DNA from: Prorocentrum cordatum
Lineage: Eukaryota > Sar > Dinophyceae > Prorocentrales > Prorocentraceae
DNA length: 64,000 nt
NCBI GenBank assembly: GCA_963575745.1
Contig: CAUYUJ010007236.1
Location: 397,001 to 461,000, forward strand
Reading direction: 5' to 3'
The notes under the pieces are model-generated. The model saw only the letters and a program-made list of their open reading frames with translations, did not search any database and was not told the DNA's origin. Shown here in pieces: positions 20,495 through 31,414 of the stretch (position 1 is its first letter; each line of letters begins with the position of its first letter). A program made the translations under genes and the position numbers.

Positions 20495-22320
20495 GCAGAA
20501 TGAATTCCTCTCGCCCGCGCACGCAGCTTCGCCTCGCCCGCGCGCACGACACGAACACGAAACCGAAACCGATGTCCCGGTGGGGGGCGCCCCGTTCCAC
20601 TTCGATCTCACCCCCCAACCTCCGATATGTTTCAGAAGTGCACCCCGCGAATCGACAGGAACCTACGGATTCCTAATCCGTGTTCGTGTACGCCCGATGT
20701 GTGTTCCCCGCTTCCTGGTGTCGCGATAGGACGATATTCAGGGGATAGGCTCAGGGTGAAACGCATCGCCCCCCAAACTGCCTACTGATCGCCGGTTGAG
20801 GTCAGATAGCCCACCCTGCCCAGGAGCGTGTGGTTTCGCTATGAGGGCCTATCGCCGATCTACCGGCGACGCTTCCCCACCTGAGCCTGCCCCTTTTATC
20901 GTTCCCCCCAAAGTTGTTGGCAGGGCCGATCTACTGAGACGCCAGTAAAGTTGTATGCAATTTTGCAGCAGCGTGTCAGTGAGCGGTGTCGAGGCCTTTG
21001 GGCGCAGCATCCCAGTCAAAAAGGAAGGGCAGGAGGAGGAGGCAGAGGAAACGGGAGGATGATAAGGATGAGGCGGAGGGATGACGAGGATGAGGAGGAG
21101 GAGGAGGAGGAGGAGCGGGGAACGAGAGGGGAAGGCCAGAATAAACAAATGATGCGTCGACGATGCTGCAATACACCATCCCGCCCCAAGTCCTTTCTTC
21201 AAGAGTCAACGCACGCATTCCTGATCTCTTCTTGAAGCCACCCCTTGAAGGACGAACAGTCAGCGGAAATCCCGTTCTGGCTAGAGCCCCGCAGTTCATC
21301 TTTCTAGTTTGAAGGAGTGCGAAGGAAGAGGTGGGCGTGCCCGGTGGGAGCCCCGGTTTGAAGCGGGACCGCCGTCGATCCGTTCAGTCGCTGCGTTGCT
21401 CTGCGTTTGTGCCGTTCGCCGGGAGTTAGCCTCAGCCTAGAGCGCGATGTTGAGGAGGAACCGCACCCCGTCCTTGTCATAGACCCTGCAATTGCCCTGG
21501 CATCGCTCGGACTTGTGCATTTTTTTTCGGCGAGGACCCTGGAGGAGCATCCTGGATCATCCTGCGAAAAGAACCGCGCACGAAACCAACAAAGACAGGG
21601 ACTGGACGTCAGAGCGATGGTCAGTTGCGCACCGATATGATATGGGGGTGCGCAGGCCGCTCGCTGCCCACCCACACCGTCTTCACATCGCGCGTTTTGC
21701 TACAGGCGCAAGAGGGGCCCCGTGGCAATAGCAAGCAAGAGACACGACAGGACGACGGGGACGACAGACGACACGCCCGCGACACAGGCGCGGGGAGGGT
21801 GAGGGGGGGGGGAAGGGGGAGGGGCAAACAGACGACAGACGACAGACGACAGACGGCACGACACTGCACATCCGCGCCTGCGGCGGGCCCGTGGTGCAGT
21901 CACGCGTGGCAAACCTGCGGCGCCTGCGACGGGCTCTTTCGAGCTTGCGCTCAAGCCTCGCAGACTGTCAGGGCCAGCGCTATGATGTTCCGACCTACTT
22001 TATAGCCCTGACCACCTGAAAGATCTTCGAGCACCACGAAATTAAGTGCCGAAGCTCGAGGGTTGTCACGTGCTGGGCCCCAGGAGACACGCATCCGACA
22101 CCGTTTCGGCACTCTTTCGACACTTTTCGGGGTGCTCGGAATAGGTTCTGGGGTGTGATTTTTAAGCACGATGGGAGCTCCGAAATACTCGAAACATCGT
22201 CCTCAGGCTATTTTTTAACATGTTTTTCGCTATTCCCCCTGCAGAAGGACATGTCCGACTTAAGACGAGGGCGACGGCGACGGGGCGACGGCGACGGCGA
22301 CGGCGAGGGCGTCTGCGTGG
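20495..22320. other. No gene seen
   Basis: 20495-20950 has mixed sequence with one short hairpin at 20665-20681. 21000-21120 is purine-rich (GGA/GAG). 21400-21640 is open on both strands but without recognisable protein character. 21820-21860 holds four copies of GACGACA. I call no gene. Confidence 0.5.
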
Positions 22321-22324
22321 AGTC

Positions 22325-22670
22325 GCGGGCGGGTCGCGGGCGGGGTCGCGGGCGGGGTCGTGGGCGGGGTCGCGGGCGGGGTCGCGGGCGGGTCGCGGGT
22401 GGGTCGTGTGCGGGCCGCGGGCGGAGTTCCTCTTCCTGTTCCCCCTCCTCCCCCCAATCTCCTCCCCCTCCTCCCTCCTCCTCCTCCTCCTCCTCCTCCT
22501 CCCTCCTCCTCTCCTCCTCCTCCTCCTCCCTCCCTCTTCCCCTCCTCCTCCCCTCTTTACCTCCTTCTCCTCCTCCTCCTCCTCCTCCTCCTCCTCCTCT
22601 TCATCCTCCTCCTCCTCCTCCTCCTCCTCCTCCTCCTCCTCCTCCCCCTCCCGCCCCTCGCGCGGGACGA
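22325..22670 (+). repeat. (GTCGCGGGCGGG)n minisatellite followed by (CTC)n
   Basis: 22325-22420 is about eight copies of a 12-mer, GTCGCGGGCGGG; 22440-22665 is an almost pure CTC/TCC tract. Both are strongly strand-asymmetric in G and C. Confidence 0.9.
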
Positions 22671-22779
22671 ACGACCTCGACGAGAATCTGCACCGCGGAA
22701 CCCCACTTCAACCGCGCGCCCAGGGATTTCATAGGATCGTTCGGCCTACTCGTCCTTGATGGCTGGTCGATGCCTTCCA

Positions 22780-23000
22780 GGCGGACGCATGCGGCGCATG
22801 AGCGGGGGCCGCACTCCGAAAACGGCCGCCCACCCATCGTTGTAACCGCTTGCGGCTTTTAGGAAGGACGTGCGCAGCGCTGAGAAGAGAGCCACACTTC
22901 GAAAAAAACCGTCCATCAGCATCGTATATGTGGGGGAGGGGCGCCCCAGGCGAGAGCCCCCTTCGACAGAACAACAGCAAAGAACGTCCGCTCTTTGTTG
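22780..23000 (+). repeat. Tandem duplication of a ~90-bp segment
   Basis: 22785-22850 and 22868-22940 resemble each other in DNA and in translation (AAHERGPHSENGRP versus AALRREPHFEKNRP). The frame is open through both, but I recognise no gene. 23000-23440 beyond it is unassigned and holds CTCT and ATAT simple runs at 23310-23390. Confidence 0.5.
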
Positions 23001-23441
23001 CTGTATGCGTCGACAGGATCCCAGGAGACTGTCGGCCGCTCGAATGCCAGAGCCAAGTTTTTGAAACGGCCCACCCTCCGTCTATGCAGAGGTTGGGTCG
23101 GAAGTGTCGGGGGCGTCTGAGGCGAGAGGTTGCGCCCACCGGCCGCCGCGTCCGGTGGCGCAGCGAGGGGAAGTATCTGCAGGGAAGAGGGGTGGAGGGC
23201 GGAAGAACGTGGGGTGGTGAGGAGGATTCGATGATATGTGGTTTGCCATCGGGGTTGTTCCTTATATATCCTCTCTCTATATATCGTTATCTTTTGTGGT
23301 TGTCTGTTTGCTTTCTCTCTCTCTCTCTCTATTTGTCTCTTTCTGTTGATATATGTATATATATATACACATATGTGTATACACACAAACGCTTGCGGTA
23401 GATAAATCGAGGGAGGGAGAACAGGGGGTGCGGGGTAAGAC

Positions 23442-24535
23442 ATGGCCGAGAAACAGAATGCATGGCAGTCGCTGTTGTGGCTCAGCCTTTTAAGGCTTTT
23501 CTTGGCCCTGCGGGGCATGTCTGATTCTGGCGCCGGGCCCCCGCCTCCAGCCTGGCAGCCCATCCAGGAGGCGGTCCCGGCGCCTCCCGGACCGCCGCCT
23601 CCGCGGCCGCCCGTGCGATATTGCGAGTGGTGTTCCGGGCGGCTGGGGCCCGGCGAGCCCCTGGCGCTCGCCCTGAACGGCGAGCTCTGGGAGGTGCGCG
23701 AGTTGTGCTACCTCCAGGGGCTGGCGCGGCAACACGCCTGGCGCGCCCGGCTGACGCCGGGCGAGCGGGCGGTGCTGCTGGAGCAGGCGCGCCACCTGAC
23801 GGCGCTCCTGGCGGCGCTGGCTGGGCTGGCGGACGAGCTGGTCCGGGATGCCACCCAAGGCTAAGGCCAAGGCGAAGGGCAAGGCCAAGGCTGTAGCCCG
23901 GGGCCGCGGCGTCGCGCGAGGAAGGGGACGCGCCCGTGGCCGAGGACGTGGCGGCGGCAGAGGAGCTGCGGCGGCCGGCCGCGGCCGAGGGCGCGCCCGA
24001 GTGGGCGCGGGAGTGGCGGCAGGCGGCCCCGGCGCGGGACTTGCTGCGTTACCCCCCCTTCGGCGCTGCCGTTCCTCCTGGCGGCGGAGGCGCTGCGCTG
24101 CTGCCGGGGGCCCCCCCGCTCGGGATTGCGGCCGGACCGCTGCCAGGCCCGCCGGGCGCCGCGCCTGGTGGCGGCGCGCTTGGGGCCCCGCCCGGCGCTG
24201 CCGCTGGGGTCGGCGCGGCCCTCGTGGGCGCCCTGGCGGCGCTGCCTGCTCCAGGCGGCGGGGGCCCCCCTTGGCGCGCCGCCGGCGCCCGGGCCCCTCG
24301 CGCTGCCAGGGGCGACTGCTGCCGGCGCTGGAGGCGGCGTCGTGGCGGTCGCTGCGGGGCCGGCGCCCGCTGGAGGCGGCGCGGTGGCGCTGGCGCGGCT
24401 GGTGGACGGCCCCTGGATGGGCTCGCCGGCCCTTCAGCACGGCGCCTTCGCGCCTGGGATGGTGCTGGAGACGCCGACGCACGACCCGACGGGCCAGGTG
24501 GACGGCACGGTGCTACGCCCCGACTCTCCATGAGG
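23442..24535 (+). pseudogene. Basic, Cys-containing protein gene with frameshifts, possibly a retroelement 5' ORF
   Basis: 23442-23864 encodes 140 residues from an ATG; the likelier start is Met26 at 23517 (MSDSGAGPPPPAW). It has a Pro-rich stretch, a CEWC...C segment that might bind zinc, and a helical Leu/Ala/Arg tail. Its end overlaps, in another frame, a Lys/Ala and Arg/Gly-rich segment beginning MPPKAKAKAKGK at 23848, RNA-binding-like in character. Protein-like text then moves to a third frame (APEWAREWRQAAPARDLLRY, about 24000) and returns to the first (LVDGPWMGSPALQHGAFAPG, 24405-24535). The simplest reading is one ORF broken by at least three indels. Its gag-like composition suggests a retroelement, but no RT follows. 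Confidence 0.5.
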
Positions 24536-24599
24536 CCCCGTGGGGGGCGTAAGAGAGGTTACCTTCCATGTCGCCAAACCGGCTTGCATGCAACGTCAT

Positions 24600-25310
24600 C
24601 TATGTTAAGAAAAAACTAACTTGACAGGCTGCCTTGCATGTTGCAAAATGAGCTATCATGCAAGGCTGCTTTCCATGTTGGCTACCGCTAAATATGGCGC
24701 TTCCTGAGGATTCTATGGAGTTCTAAAGCAAGGGGGGGGGGCCTAGCACAGATGGGCTCTCAGGGTGCCGTCAGGGGGGGGGAGACTGCCTTAAAGGGGT
24801 ACCCCGAGCTCCCAGGCTTTGGGCACTAGTGCCTTCGTTCGGCGCTGCCCTTGCAGGCGGCCGCTCGAGGGCACATGGGCCTGAGACCTGGGAGGCTCTG
24901 AGGGTCGAATTCGGGTGCATGTTTAGACCAGTCTTAGCCTCATCCCCCTCCCCCCCCCCTCCTCCTCCTCCTCCTCCTCCTCCTCCTCCTCCTCCTCCTC
25001 CTCCTCCTCCTCCTCCTCCTCCTCCTCCTCCCCCTCCTCCTCCTCCTCTCTCCTCCTCCTCCTCCTCCTCCTCCTCCTCCTCCTCCTCCTCCTCCCCTCC
25101 TCCTCCTCCTCCTCCTCCTCCTCCTCCTCCTCCTCCCCCCCTTCTCCTCCCTCCTCCTCCTCCTCCTCCTCCTCCTCCTCCTCCTCCTCCTCCTCCTCCT
25201 CCTTCCCTCCTCTTCCTCCCCTCCTCCCCCTCCTCTTGTTCATCCTCCTCCTCCTCCCCCTCCTTCTCCTCCTCTTCCCCCCCCCCTCCTCCTCCTCGTA
25301 AGCCAACGTT
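24600..25310. repeat. Gene-free flank and (TCC)n tract
   Basis: 24600-24940 contains two copies of CTTGCATGTTG/TTTCCATGTTG-like words and no gene. 24950-25310 is an almost uninterrupted TCC/CTC tract of about 360 bp, open as poly-Pro, poly-Ser or poly-Glu. Confidence 0.85.
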
Positions 25311-25339
25311 TCCCAAGGCCTCGCGGAACCCGTCAATCA

Positions 25340-25353
25340 TAGCCATTTTGGCT
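25340..25353 (+). other. Truncated spliced-leader relic
   Basis: TAGCCATTTTGGCT matches the middle 14 nt of the dinoflagellate leader exactly; the bases before (CA) and after (GACC) differ. It lies just ahead of an open frame and next to an 8-bp palindrome (CGCTCGAG/CTCGAGCG, 25357-25374). Confidence 0.55.
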
Positions 25354-25355
25354 GA

Positions 25356-25949
25356 CCGCTCGAGGTCTCGAGCGAGAGGCGCCGCCGAGCTTTCTGGCCG
25401 CCCGAACGGCCGCACAGCACGGCGGTCGACAGCCCGCATTACGGCGACGACGCAGAGGAGGTGTGCCGGAAGGCCAGGTTTGAAACAGGAACCTTCGCTG
25501 CCAGCCTGGCACGATCCGACTCCGTGCCGGAATGGGTCAGCGGGAGCTGCATCACAGAGCTTGCTCGGGACAGGGAGCACCCCGAGTGCGAGAAGGTGGG
25601 CATATCGTGCTTCGACAATGTCAACACCTTCAGCGCGTTGAAAGCGCTGCTCACGGCGCCCCCGGGCCCTGCGCCGCCGTCGGGGCAGATGCGGGAGGGT
25701 CTTCGCGCTGCGGACGCGATGTTGAGTTTCGAGCTCAGCTGTGGGGCTCGCTCCAGTGCCTGCTGGTCCGCGGAGGAATCGCAGAATATCCACATGCTGC
25801 GGTCGTTTCTATGGAGCTGCTTCTCGCGGAGTCCTGAATGGAGCAAGAGTGCGCCAGTGCAGCGCCTCAAGTTCGCGCTGCACTCCGGCGGCGCCACGCC
25901 ACCGCCCCGCGCTTCTTCGCAGAGCAGTCTGCATGACACCTCGGGTTAA
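25356..25949 (+). CDS. Unknown protein frame behind a leader relic
   Basis: Open from the codon after TGA at 25353 to the TAA at 25947, 197 codons. There is no ATG near its start; the frame begins PLEVSSERRR, so the start has been lost or lies in another exon. The middle (CRKARFETGTFAASLARSD, then ECEKVGISCFDNVNTF) has even, protein-like composition with several Cys. I recognise no family. The leader relic upstream suggests a retroposed mRNA copy; the missing ATG suggests it may be dead. Confidence 0.45.
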   Translation, partial: PLEVSSERRRRAFWPPERPHSTAVDSPHYGDDAEEVCRKARFETGTFAASLARSDSVPEWVSGSCITELARDREHPECEKVGISCFDNVNTFSALKALLTAPPGPAPPSGQMREGLRAADAMLSFELSCGARSSACWSAEESQNIHMLRSFLWSCFSRSPEWSKSAPVQRLKFALHSGGATPPPRASSQSSLHDTSG

Positions 25950-26150
25950 AATGCGCTGCTCCTTCACCAGCCCCCCCCTCTTGAGGCCCCTCCGCCCCCC
26001 CCCCCTGAATATTCTCCTGCTTCTGTTGATGTCCTCTCTGACTTCGGCTTGGGGGAATAGCAACTCACGCGCGCCAAACTTCCCTAGGAGAGGTCGGAGA
26101 AAGATGACGGGGCGCGCCCCGTCCGCTATCTCTGGCTTCCCCTGAGAAGA

Positions 26151-28060
26151 TTGGTGCTCGTGAGTTGGAGTTCGAGCGGCCGCCCCCCGCAGGACGGCGA
26201 GCAGGTGACCGCGGGGGAAGCGACGGGCGCGCCGCACGTGATTTCAGACACAGATGCCGAGAGCGAGTCTGGCAGGGCCGAGCGCGAGTTCCACGCCCGC
26301 TTCCTTGAGCTGGAAGCCCGCTTCCTTGAGCTGGAAGCTGATGGGGCATCCGACAACGAGGGTGCGAGCGACGGCTCCGACCTCTTCCCGGAGCCGCTGG
26401 GCGACGACGACGGCGCCCTTCCGATTGAGGGCGTGGACGGGCCTGCCGCCGACACCGAGGGCCTCGATTTCGAGCTCGCGCCGATCGAGAATCAGGAGGG
26501 GTAGCCCGAGCAGGAGAAGAAGCCCGAGCAGGAGGAGCAGCCCGCTGCGCAGGAGGAGCAGCCCGTTGCGCAGGAGGGGCAGCCCTGGAAGCAGCCCGTT
26601 GCGCTGAAGGAGCAGCCCGAGCAGGGGGGGAAGCAGCCCAGCGTGCTGGAGGAGCAGCAGCCCGAGCAGGGGCAAAACAGCCCGAGCAGGAGCAGGAGCA
26701 GCCCGAGAAGGAGAGGAAGCAGCCCGAGCAGGTGAGAAAGCAGCCCGAGAAGGAGAGGGCGCAGCCCGTTGCGCACGAGGAGCAGAAGCCCGCGCTGCAA
26801 GAGCAGCAGCCCAGGGAGAAGACGCCCTACGAGATCCTTCGCGAGCCCGACGGTGCGTGCGATGGAGAGCTGATCGAGTCGAGCAGCCGATGCCGCGTGC
26901 AGCAGGTCCAGAAGATGGAGGCGACGCTGTAGATCCTGGGCAGCATGAACGGCCAGACCTTCGATATCGAGGATCGGGGGCCCCATGATTGGCATCCAGG
27001 GCGGGGGCAGAGGAGGGGGTGGGGGAAGAGGGCGAGGATGTGGATGGGGAAGGAAGGGGGAATAAGACGATAATGAGGAAGAACAGGAGGAGGAGGAGGA
27101 GGAAGATAACAACGGGGAGGAGGATAATGAGGAAAAGGAGGGACAGGATGAGAAGGAACGGGGAGGAGGAACAGGCGTAGAAGAAGGGAAAGGAGGAGGT
27201 GCAGGAGAAGGGGCAGGAGGGGGGCGAGGGAGAGGAGATGAACAATTGAGCGGAGCCCCTAATTACGAAGCGATCCTCCTTCTCTTCCTCCTCCTCTCCT
27301 CCTCTCCTCCTCCGCCTCCTCCTCCTCTTTCCAGCTCCCCCTCCAGCTCCTCCTCCAGCTCCTCCTCCAGCTCCTCCAGCCCCTCCAGCTCCTCATCCTC
27401 CTCCCTCCTCGCCCTGCACGTTGGATCCGATTCGAGTCGACTCCATGCGAACCGGGTCGTTTCAAAGTCGACTGGCCCTCAGATGCTTTCGCCCCTGAAC
27501 CGCTGCTCGAAGCTATTTTTCGAGCAGCGGGCCAAACCTGCCGCCCCCGGGACTCCGGCGATTCGGACGCTGGGCTGGGGAGCCCCCAGGATCGTGAGAT
27601 CTCGATGGCCCTGGGCGAGGTCGGAACGCCGATGACGCAGCGGCAGCGGGCCCCGAAAAGGAAAGTGCAGAAGGCCGCGGCTGACGACGGCCCAACACCC
27701 GCGAAAACCAAGAAGGCGAGATACCCACCGGCACCGAGCCTTGACGAGGCCTAGGGGTCCTTCGCGCAGCCTCCAGCGAAAGTGGTGAACAAAAGTGAGA
27801 GGGGGCTGCACTTTTACCAGGTGTGTTTCACGTATCGGGCTGGGCACAAGAAGGCCCTCTGCCGGCTGAATCCATCGACCGTCGGTAAGAGCATCGAGGT
27901 TTGCAAAGAGATTGCCGACAAGATCGTTGAGTTCGTGAACGGGTCAACCTTCGAATCCCTGGAGGCTGCCAAGACTGCCGCCACGGAGAAAAGGAACGAG
28001 CTCATCTCTGAGGTTCGAAGCCGCGCAGGGGCTCGCGACAGGCTGGCTTCGAGAGGCTAG
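26151..28060 (+). pseudogene. Acidic, EQP-repeat nuclear-type protein gene with in-frame TAGs
   Basis: Pieces in order: 26151-26501, acidic, with the doubled heptad-like RFLELEA; then after a TAG at 26502 the frame carries on as PEQEKKPEQEEQP repeats to about 26690; a shift moves it to the frame of 26732-26929 (EKTPYEILREPDGACDGELI); another TAG at 26930; the piece ends in GGA/TCC DNA that may be an intron. Protein-like text resumes in the same frame at about 27470, with a bipartite basic cluster KRKVQK...KTKKAR near 27660-27720 (possible nuclear signal), a TAG at 27752, and a compact domain HFYQVCFTYRAGHKKAL to the TAG at 28058. All three interior TAGs sit where CAG would fit. Function unknown; I treat it as one broken gene, but separate genes are possible. 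Confidence 0.45.
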
Positions 28061-29480
28061 CTGCTGCGAGGGGGCCTCGAGAGGCTCGCATGAGGCCAGC
28101 TGATGCTGGGGAGCATGACAGCACGGCTTCTGGATTCAGCTTTGGACCGCCGTCGGCATCTGCGACGGTCTGCTGGCGAGCGCTTCAGGGATGTGAGAAT
28201 CTGGAAACTCTGAAGGGCATGAGCCTCGCTTCCGGGTCTCTCTCCCCTTCGGCCCTCCCTCGCCCCCTCTCAAGTCCCCTCCCATTCCTTTCCAGCCCTT
28301 CCCACGCCAGGGATCTCGCAAGAGGTCCAACCGATGCAGTTTTTGGCGCCTCGGCCGACCCAGGGTCTCGCATGGGGTCCGTTTCTGTAGGTCGCGGGAC
28401 CCGAAAGTGGCCCCTGGGAGCCGAAAAAAAAAACGAAACGCTGGGGGCACTTGGGAAGAATATGCCAGTGCAAGGTCGCAGTGCCGTTTCCAGGGGGCAG
28501 GGGCCATGCTCCCTACCAGTCAACAAACGATCATGACAACAATGACAAGGGCAACGACAAGAACACGGCAACGATGGCCAGCGATATGAGCCACGACAAC
28601 AACCGCCATCAAGCATCGCGACTTGAGTCAGCAGCAACAGCATCGGTATGACATAACAACATATTTTAAAACGCAACACTCAGTGGGCAATTATATCAAC
28701 ATAAACAAAGATAGCACGGCTACAACAGCGATGATATGACAACAACGATAGCACGGCAACATCAAGAGCAGCCGAAACAGCAATAAGTCAAGAATGTTCG
28801 CAACCAGCTGCGCTGCGCATATCCCAAACCCTCGATGACCGCCCTCTTCGTCTTCGGCTGACCCAACACAGCAACAGCCGGCGCCGCCGTGCCTCGGTTC
28901 AAGCTGCTGCCCGAACCACTACGACAATGATGCCATAAACAGCTGATGGCGCGCCCCCGGCCCCTCCGTGCTCTCTCGGGGAGTCGGGGTCAGGACAGGA
29001 GGTTTAGTAGGACGAGGAAGCCCCAGGAGACTGAGGGGACCCAGGGCTTGTAAGATAAGGAGGCCTCGGGGGATTCGGGCCATGACCAGAGCTGACCACC
29101 TTCAAAGGGCACTCGGACTCCTCAGCCTTCTTGAACCCGCTTGCCCCACTCGAAGTCCTGGAACAGGATGGGGGATCTTCGCGGGGGTCTTCGGGATCGT
29201 GCGGTCAGCGAGGGCGATCACTCGTGATGACCGCTCTCGCGAGCTCCCAGGGCCGCTCGGTATCCAGGTGTCCTTTTGCAGTTCTGAGGCCATCATGGGA
29301 ATGGCGATGGAGAGCTTAAAACTTGCCACAGGGGGGCGGACAACGTCGACAATGCTGATTAGCTTCTGTGCCCCCTGAGCCCTCGTGCACCCTGAGGCCG
29401 CTCCGACCCTCTGGGAGCCCCTTGGGCATGGTGGGAGAGGAACGAATCCATTGGATCTCTGGGTGGCCAAGGTTGCGCCG
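28061..29480. other. No gene seen; CAA-rich diverged repeats
   Basis: 28090-28536 is open from an ATG but is Ser/Gly/Pro-rich and unconvincing. 28530-28800 is made of diverged words of the type ACAACAACGATAGCACGGCA. The rest is mixed. Confidence 0.45.
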
Positions 29481-29487
29481 CCATTCG

Positions 29488-29506
29488 CCGTAGCCATTTT
29501 TTCAAG
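29488..29506 (+). other. Spliced-leader relic with 2-nt deletion
   Basis: CCGTAGCCATTTTTTCAAG: identical to the dinoflagellate leader for the first 13 nt and the last 5, with GGCTC replaced by TTC. A short open frame starts 3 bases later. Confidence 0.65.
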
Positions 29507-29509
29507 AGT

Positions 29510-29710
29510 TTGCAAGCAAACATGGGCCCCAAACGCAGGCTTAAAGAAATAGGCGCGCGACGGCGTTCTACATCCATATATGCCTGCTTCCTTGACAGAG
29601 GGATGCGCTGCGGAGAGCATTGGGGTCAGCTTGCTTACGCACAAGAGAATGCAGCGAATCGGGGTGCCAGTTCTCATCTATTCAATCATGAGCGGCGCGA
29701 GACGCTCTGA
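29510..29710 (+). CDS. Short unknown ORF behind a leader relic
   Basis: The first ATG in frame is at about 29522 (MGPKRRLKEIGARRR), giving 62 codons to the TGA at 29708. The position right after the leader relic is where a 5' UTR and start would lie in a retroposed mRNA. The product is basic and unrecognised; chance is possible at this length. Confidence 0.35.
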   Translation: MQANMGPKRRLKEIGARRRSTSIYACFLDRGMRCGEHWGQLAYAQENAANRGASSHLFNHERRETL

Positions 29711-29843
29711 AGACTTTCCTACCAGACCCCCCTGAGCGCATTGAGCATTTCAGTGGAGTTGGACAAATATATTCAACATTCTAGAGGGCTGGCTTCCCTG
29801 CTTTGGGCTATGACATCGAATGCGACTCCCAGTGCAATGATCT

Positions 29844-30612
29844 ATGTTATACCCCAGGCTTCCCCTTTGCGCTCGTATGTATGATGAGTCTTTCTCCGGA
29901 CGGATTGGCATGGTTCGCAGCTTCATCCAGCGGCGTTTGGAAGCGGCGAGGCGCGGTGCTGGGAAGCGGCGAGGCCGTGGATCTTACGCGGAATACTTAG
30001 CCACTTTCGCGGGGATGACGCCGCCGCCGCTGACGAAGAGAATTGGTTTCACATTGGAAATGGTGATTGCTGATTTTCTTCGTTGCGATCACCTCGGGGT
30101 CGCTTCATGGCTTGCTGGAAGCGGTCTTGTCCGCGCCGCTGAGGTGCATCGCAGGACGCTCGAGGTTCTTGGGCAAGCATGATGTTCACCAATTCGTTCA
30201 GTGGAGTAGAGATAACGGAGTTCAACATTCGGAGCGAGAGTTCGCACTTCGCAGGTCATCAATACACTCGCAAAAGAAGCAATGGCCAGACCTCAAGGGA
30301 AAAGCTCATGACACGGCTGTAGTTTGCAAGTTTCTATCGCATTACCTGCAGTTTGAGCCGGGATTCGATTCGCCGGAAGATTTAACTCTCAGGAGTGCTT
30401 TCGAGGGCTGGGACGGCGCCCAGAATGTCACGCGCGCAGGGCCGACCCTCGACAACGAGCAGGCCAGCAACATTTCGAATGACGGCATGCGTTGTTTGAG
30501 GTCTTCGGCCCTCTTGGCTAAGGTGCATGGCTTCCGGGGCCAGCCGCGCTACCAGGTGCAACCAAAGCGCCACTTATTGGGAGGAGGGCCTCAGGAAGGC
30601 CCACCGTTGTAG
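29844..30612 (+). pseudogene. Unknown protein gene, two overlapping frames
   Basis: 29844-30182 reads RLPLCARMYDESFSGRIGMV... and ends in a TGA; from about 30150 the neighbouring frame continues with GKHDVHQFVQWSRDNGV and AHDTAVVCKFLSHYLQFEPG to the TAG at 30610. Both halves have protein-like composition and join across a short overlap, so a single indel near 30150-30180 is the simplest explanation. The second half resembles, from memory, a conserved tail seen in expanded dinoflagellate transposon-like families, but I cannot name it. Confidence 0.45.
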
Positions 30613-31414
30613 GACGAATCCTTGCACCACGTGGGTGTGCAAACAAGAGAGTTTTGCAGGCGTGATTTTTAGAATTGCAGCGGAAGCGCATCCTGCAACA
30701 GGCAGCGTATTTGCGTCGAAGAGGTGGCTCCTCGGTCTCTCCAGCTTCAGCCCCCATAAGAGTGGCGTTTTCCGGGGGGGTTGGATTGCGCCGCGGCGTC
30801 GAAGCCGAAAATGCAAATGAATGATCTTTTGGGGGGAGCCACCGCCACAGCTAATTGCAGACATGGGGTCCTCCTCCCACTTCCCCCCCCCCCCCCCCCC
30901 CCCCCCTCCTGCTTTCACCTCCTCCTCCTCCTCCTCCTCCGCCTCCTCCTCCTCTCCCCCCCCCTGCCTCTTCCTCCTCCTCCTCCTCCTCCCCCCTCCC
31001 TCCTCCCTCCCCCTTCTCGCCCTCCTCCCCATCTTCAGCGCCCTCCTCGAGTAGCGGCCGTGGCCCAAAACAAGCACGCCAATGGACACAACGGAGAGTC
31101 ATTCGTCACGCGTGGCACTAACTTGTAAATTCAATGCAATGCATATGCGTGGCAGATGGGCGCATCGTGCGATATTGGCAGTAACTCGCATCATGCACGA
31201 TAGGTGGCGGGATGCATGCATATATTTACTGCGAATGCATCAACGCGTTGAGGCTCTCGCAAGCAATCCAAGTTACACCAGAACCCATGAATTACGCTAC
31301 TGCACGCATACTTAATTTGAATACGATGTGCTTGCTTATGTTTTAATGTATGCGCAATCCTGCGTTCTGAACCCTCGTCGCGAATGTTTCCCTATGTGTC
31401 ATCCAACGCCGCAT
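30613..31414. other. Gene-free stretch with poly-C and (TCC)n
   Basis: 30885-30907 is a run of more than 20 C; 30910-31040 is TCC-rich. 31090-31400 is more AT-balanced than its surroundings and has no gene that I can see. Confidence 0.6.

Noticed and set aside
20665-20681. tRNA anticodon arm (ACGGA-TTCCTAA-TCCGT, would be CCT)
   Set aside because: The arm is plausible by itself, but no matching acceptor, D or T stems could be formed around it.
23936-24619. A single 227-residue Ala/Gly/Arg-rich protein
   Set aside because: Only its first third looks protein-like; the rest is a GC-rich shadow of other frames, so the region is described as one broken gene.
28090-28536. 148-codon plus-strand frame with an ATG
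   Set aside because: Ser/Pro/Gly-rich composition, open on the other strand too, no motif.
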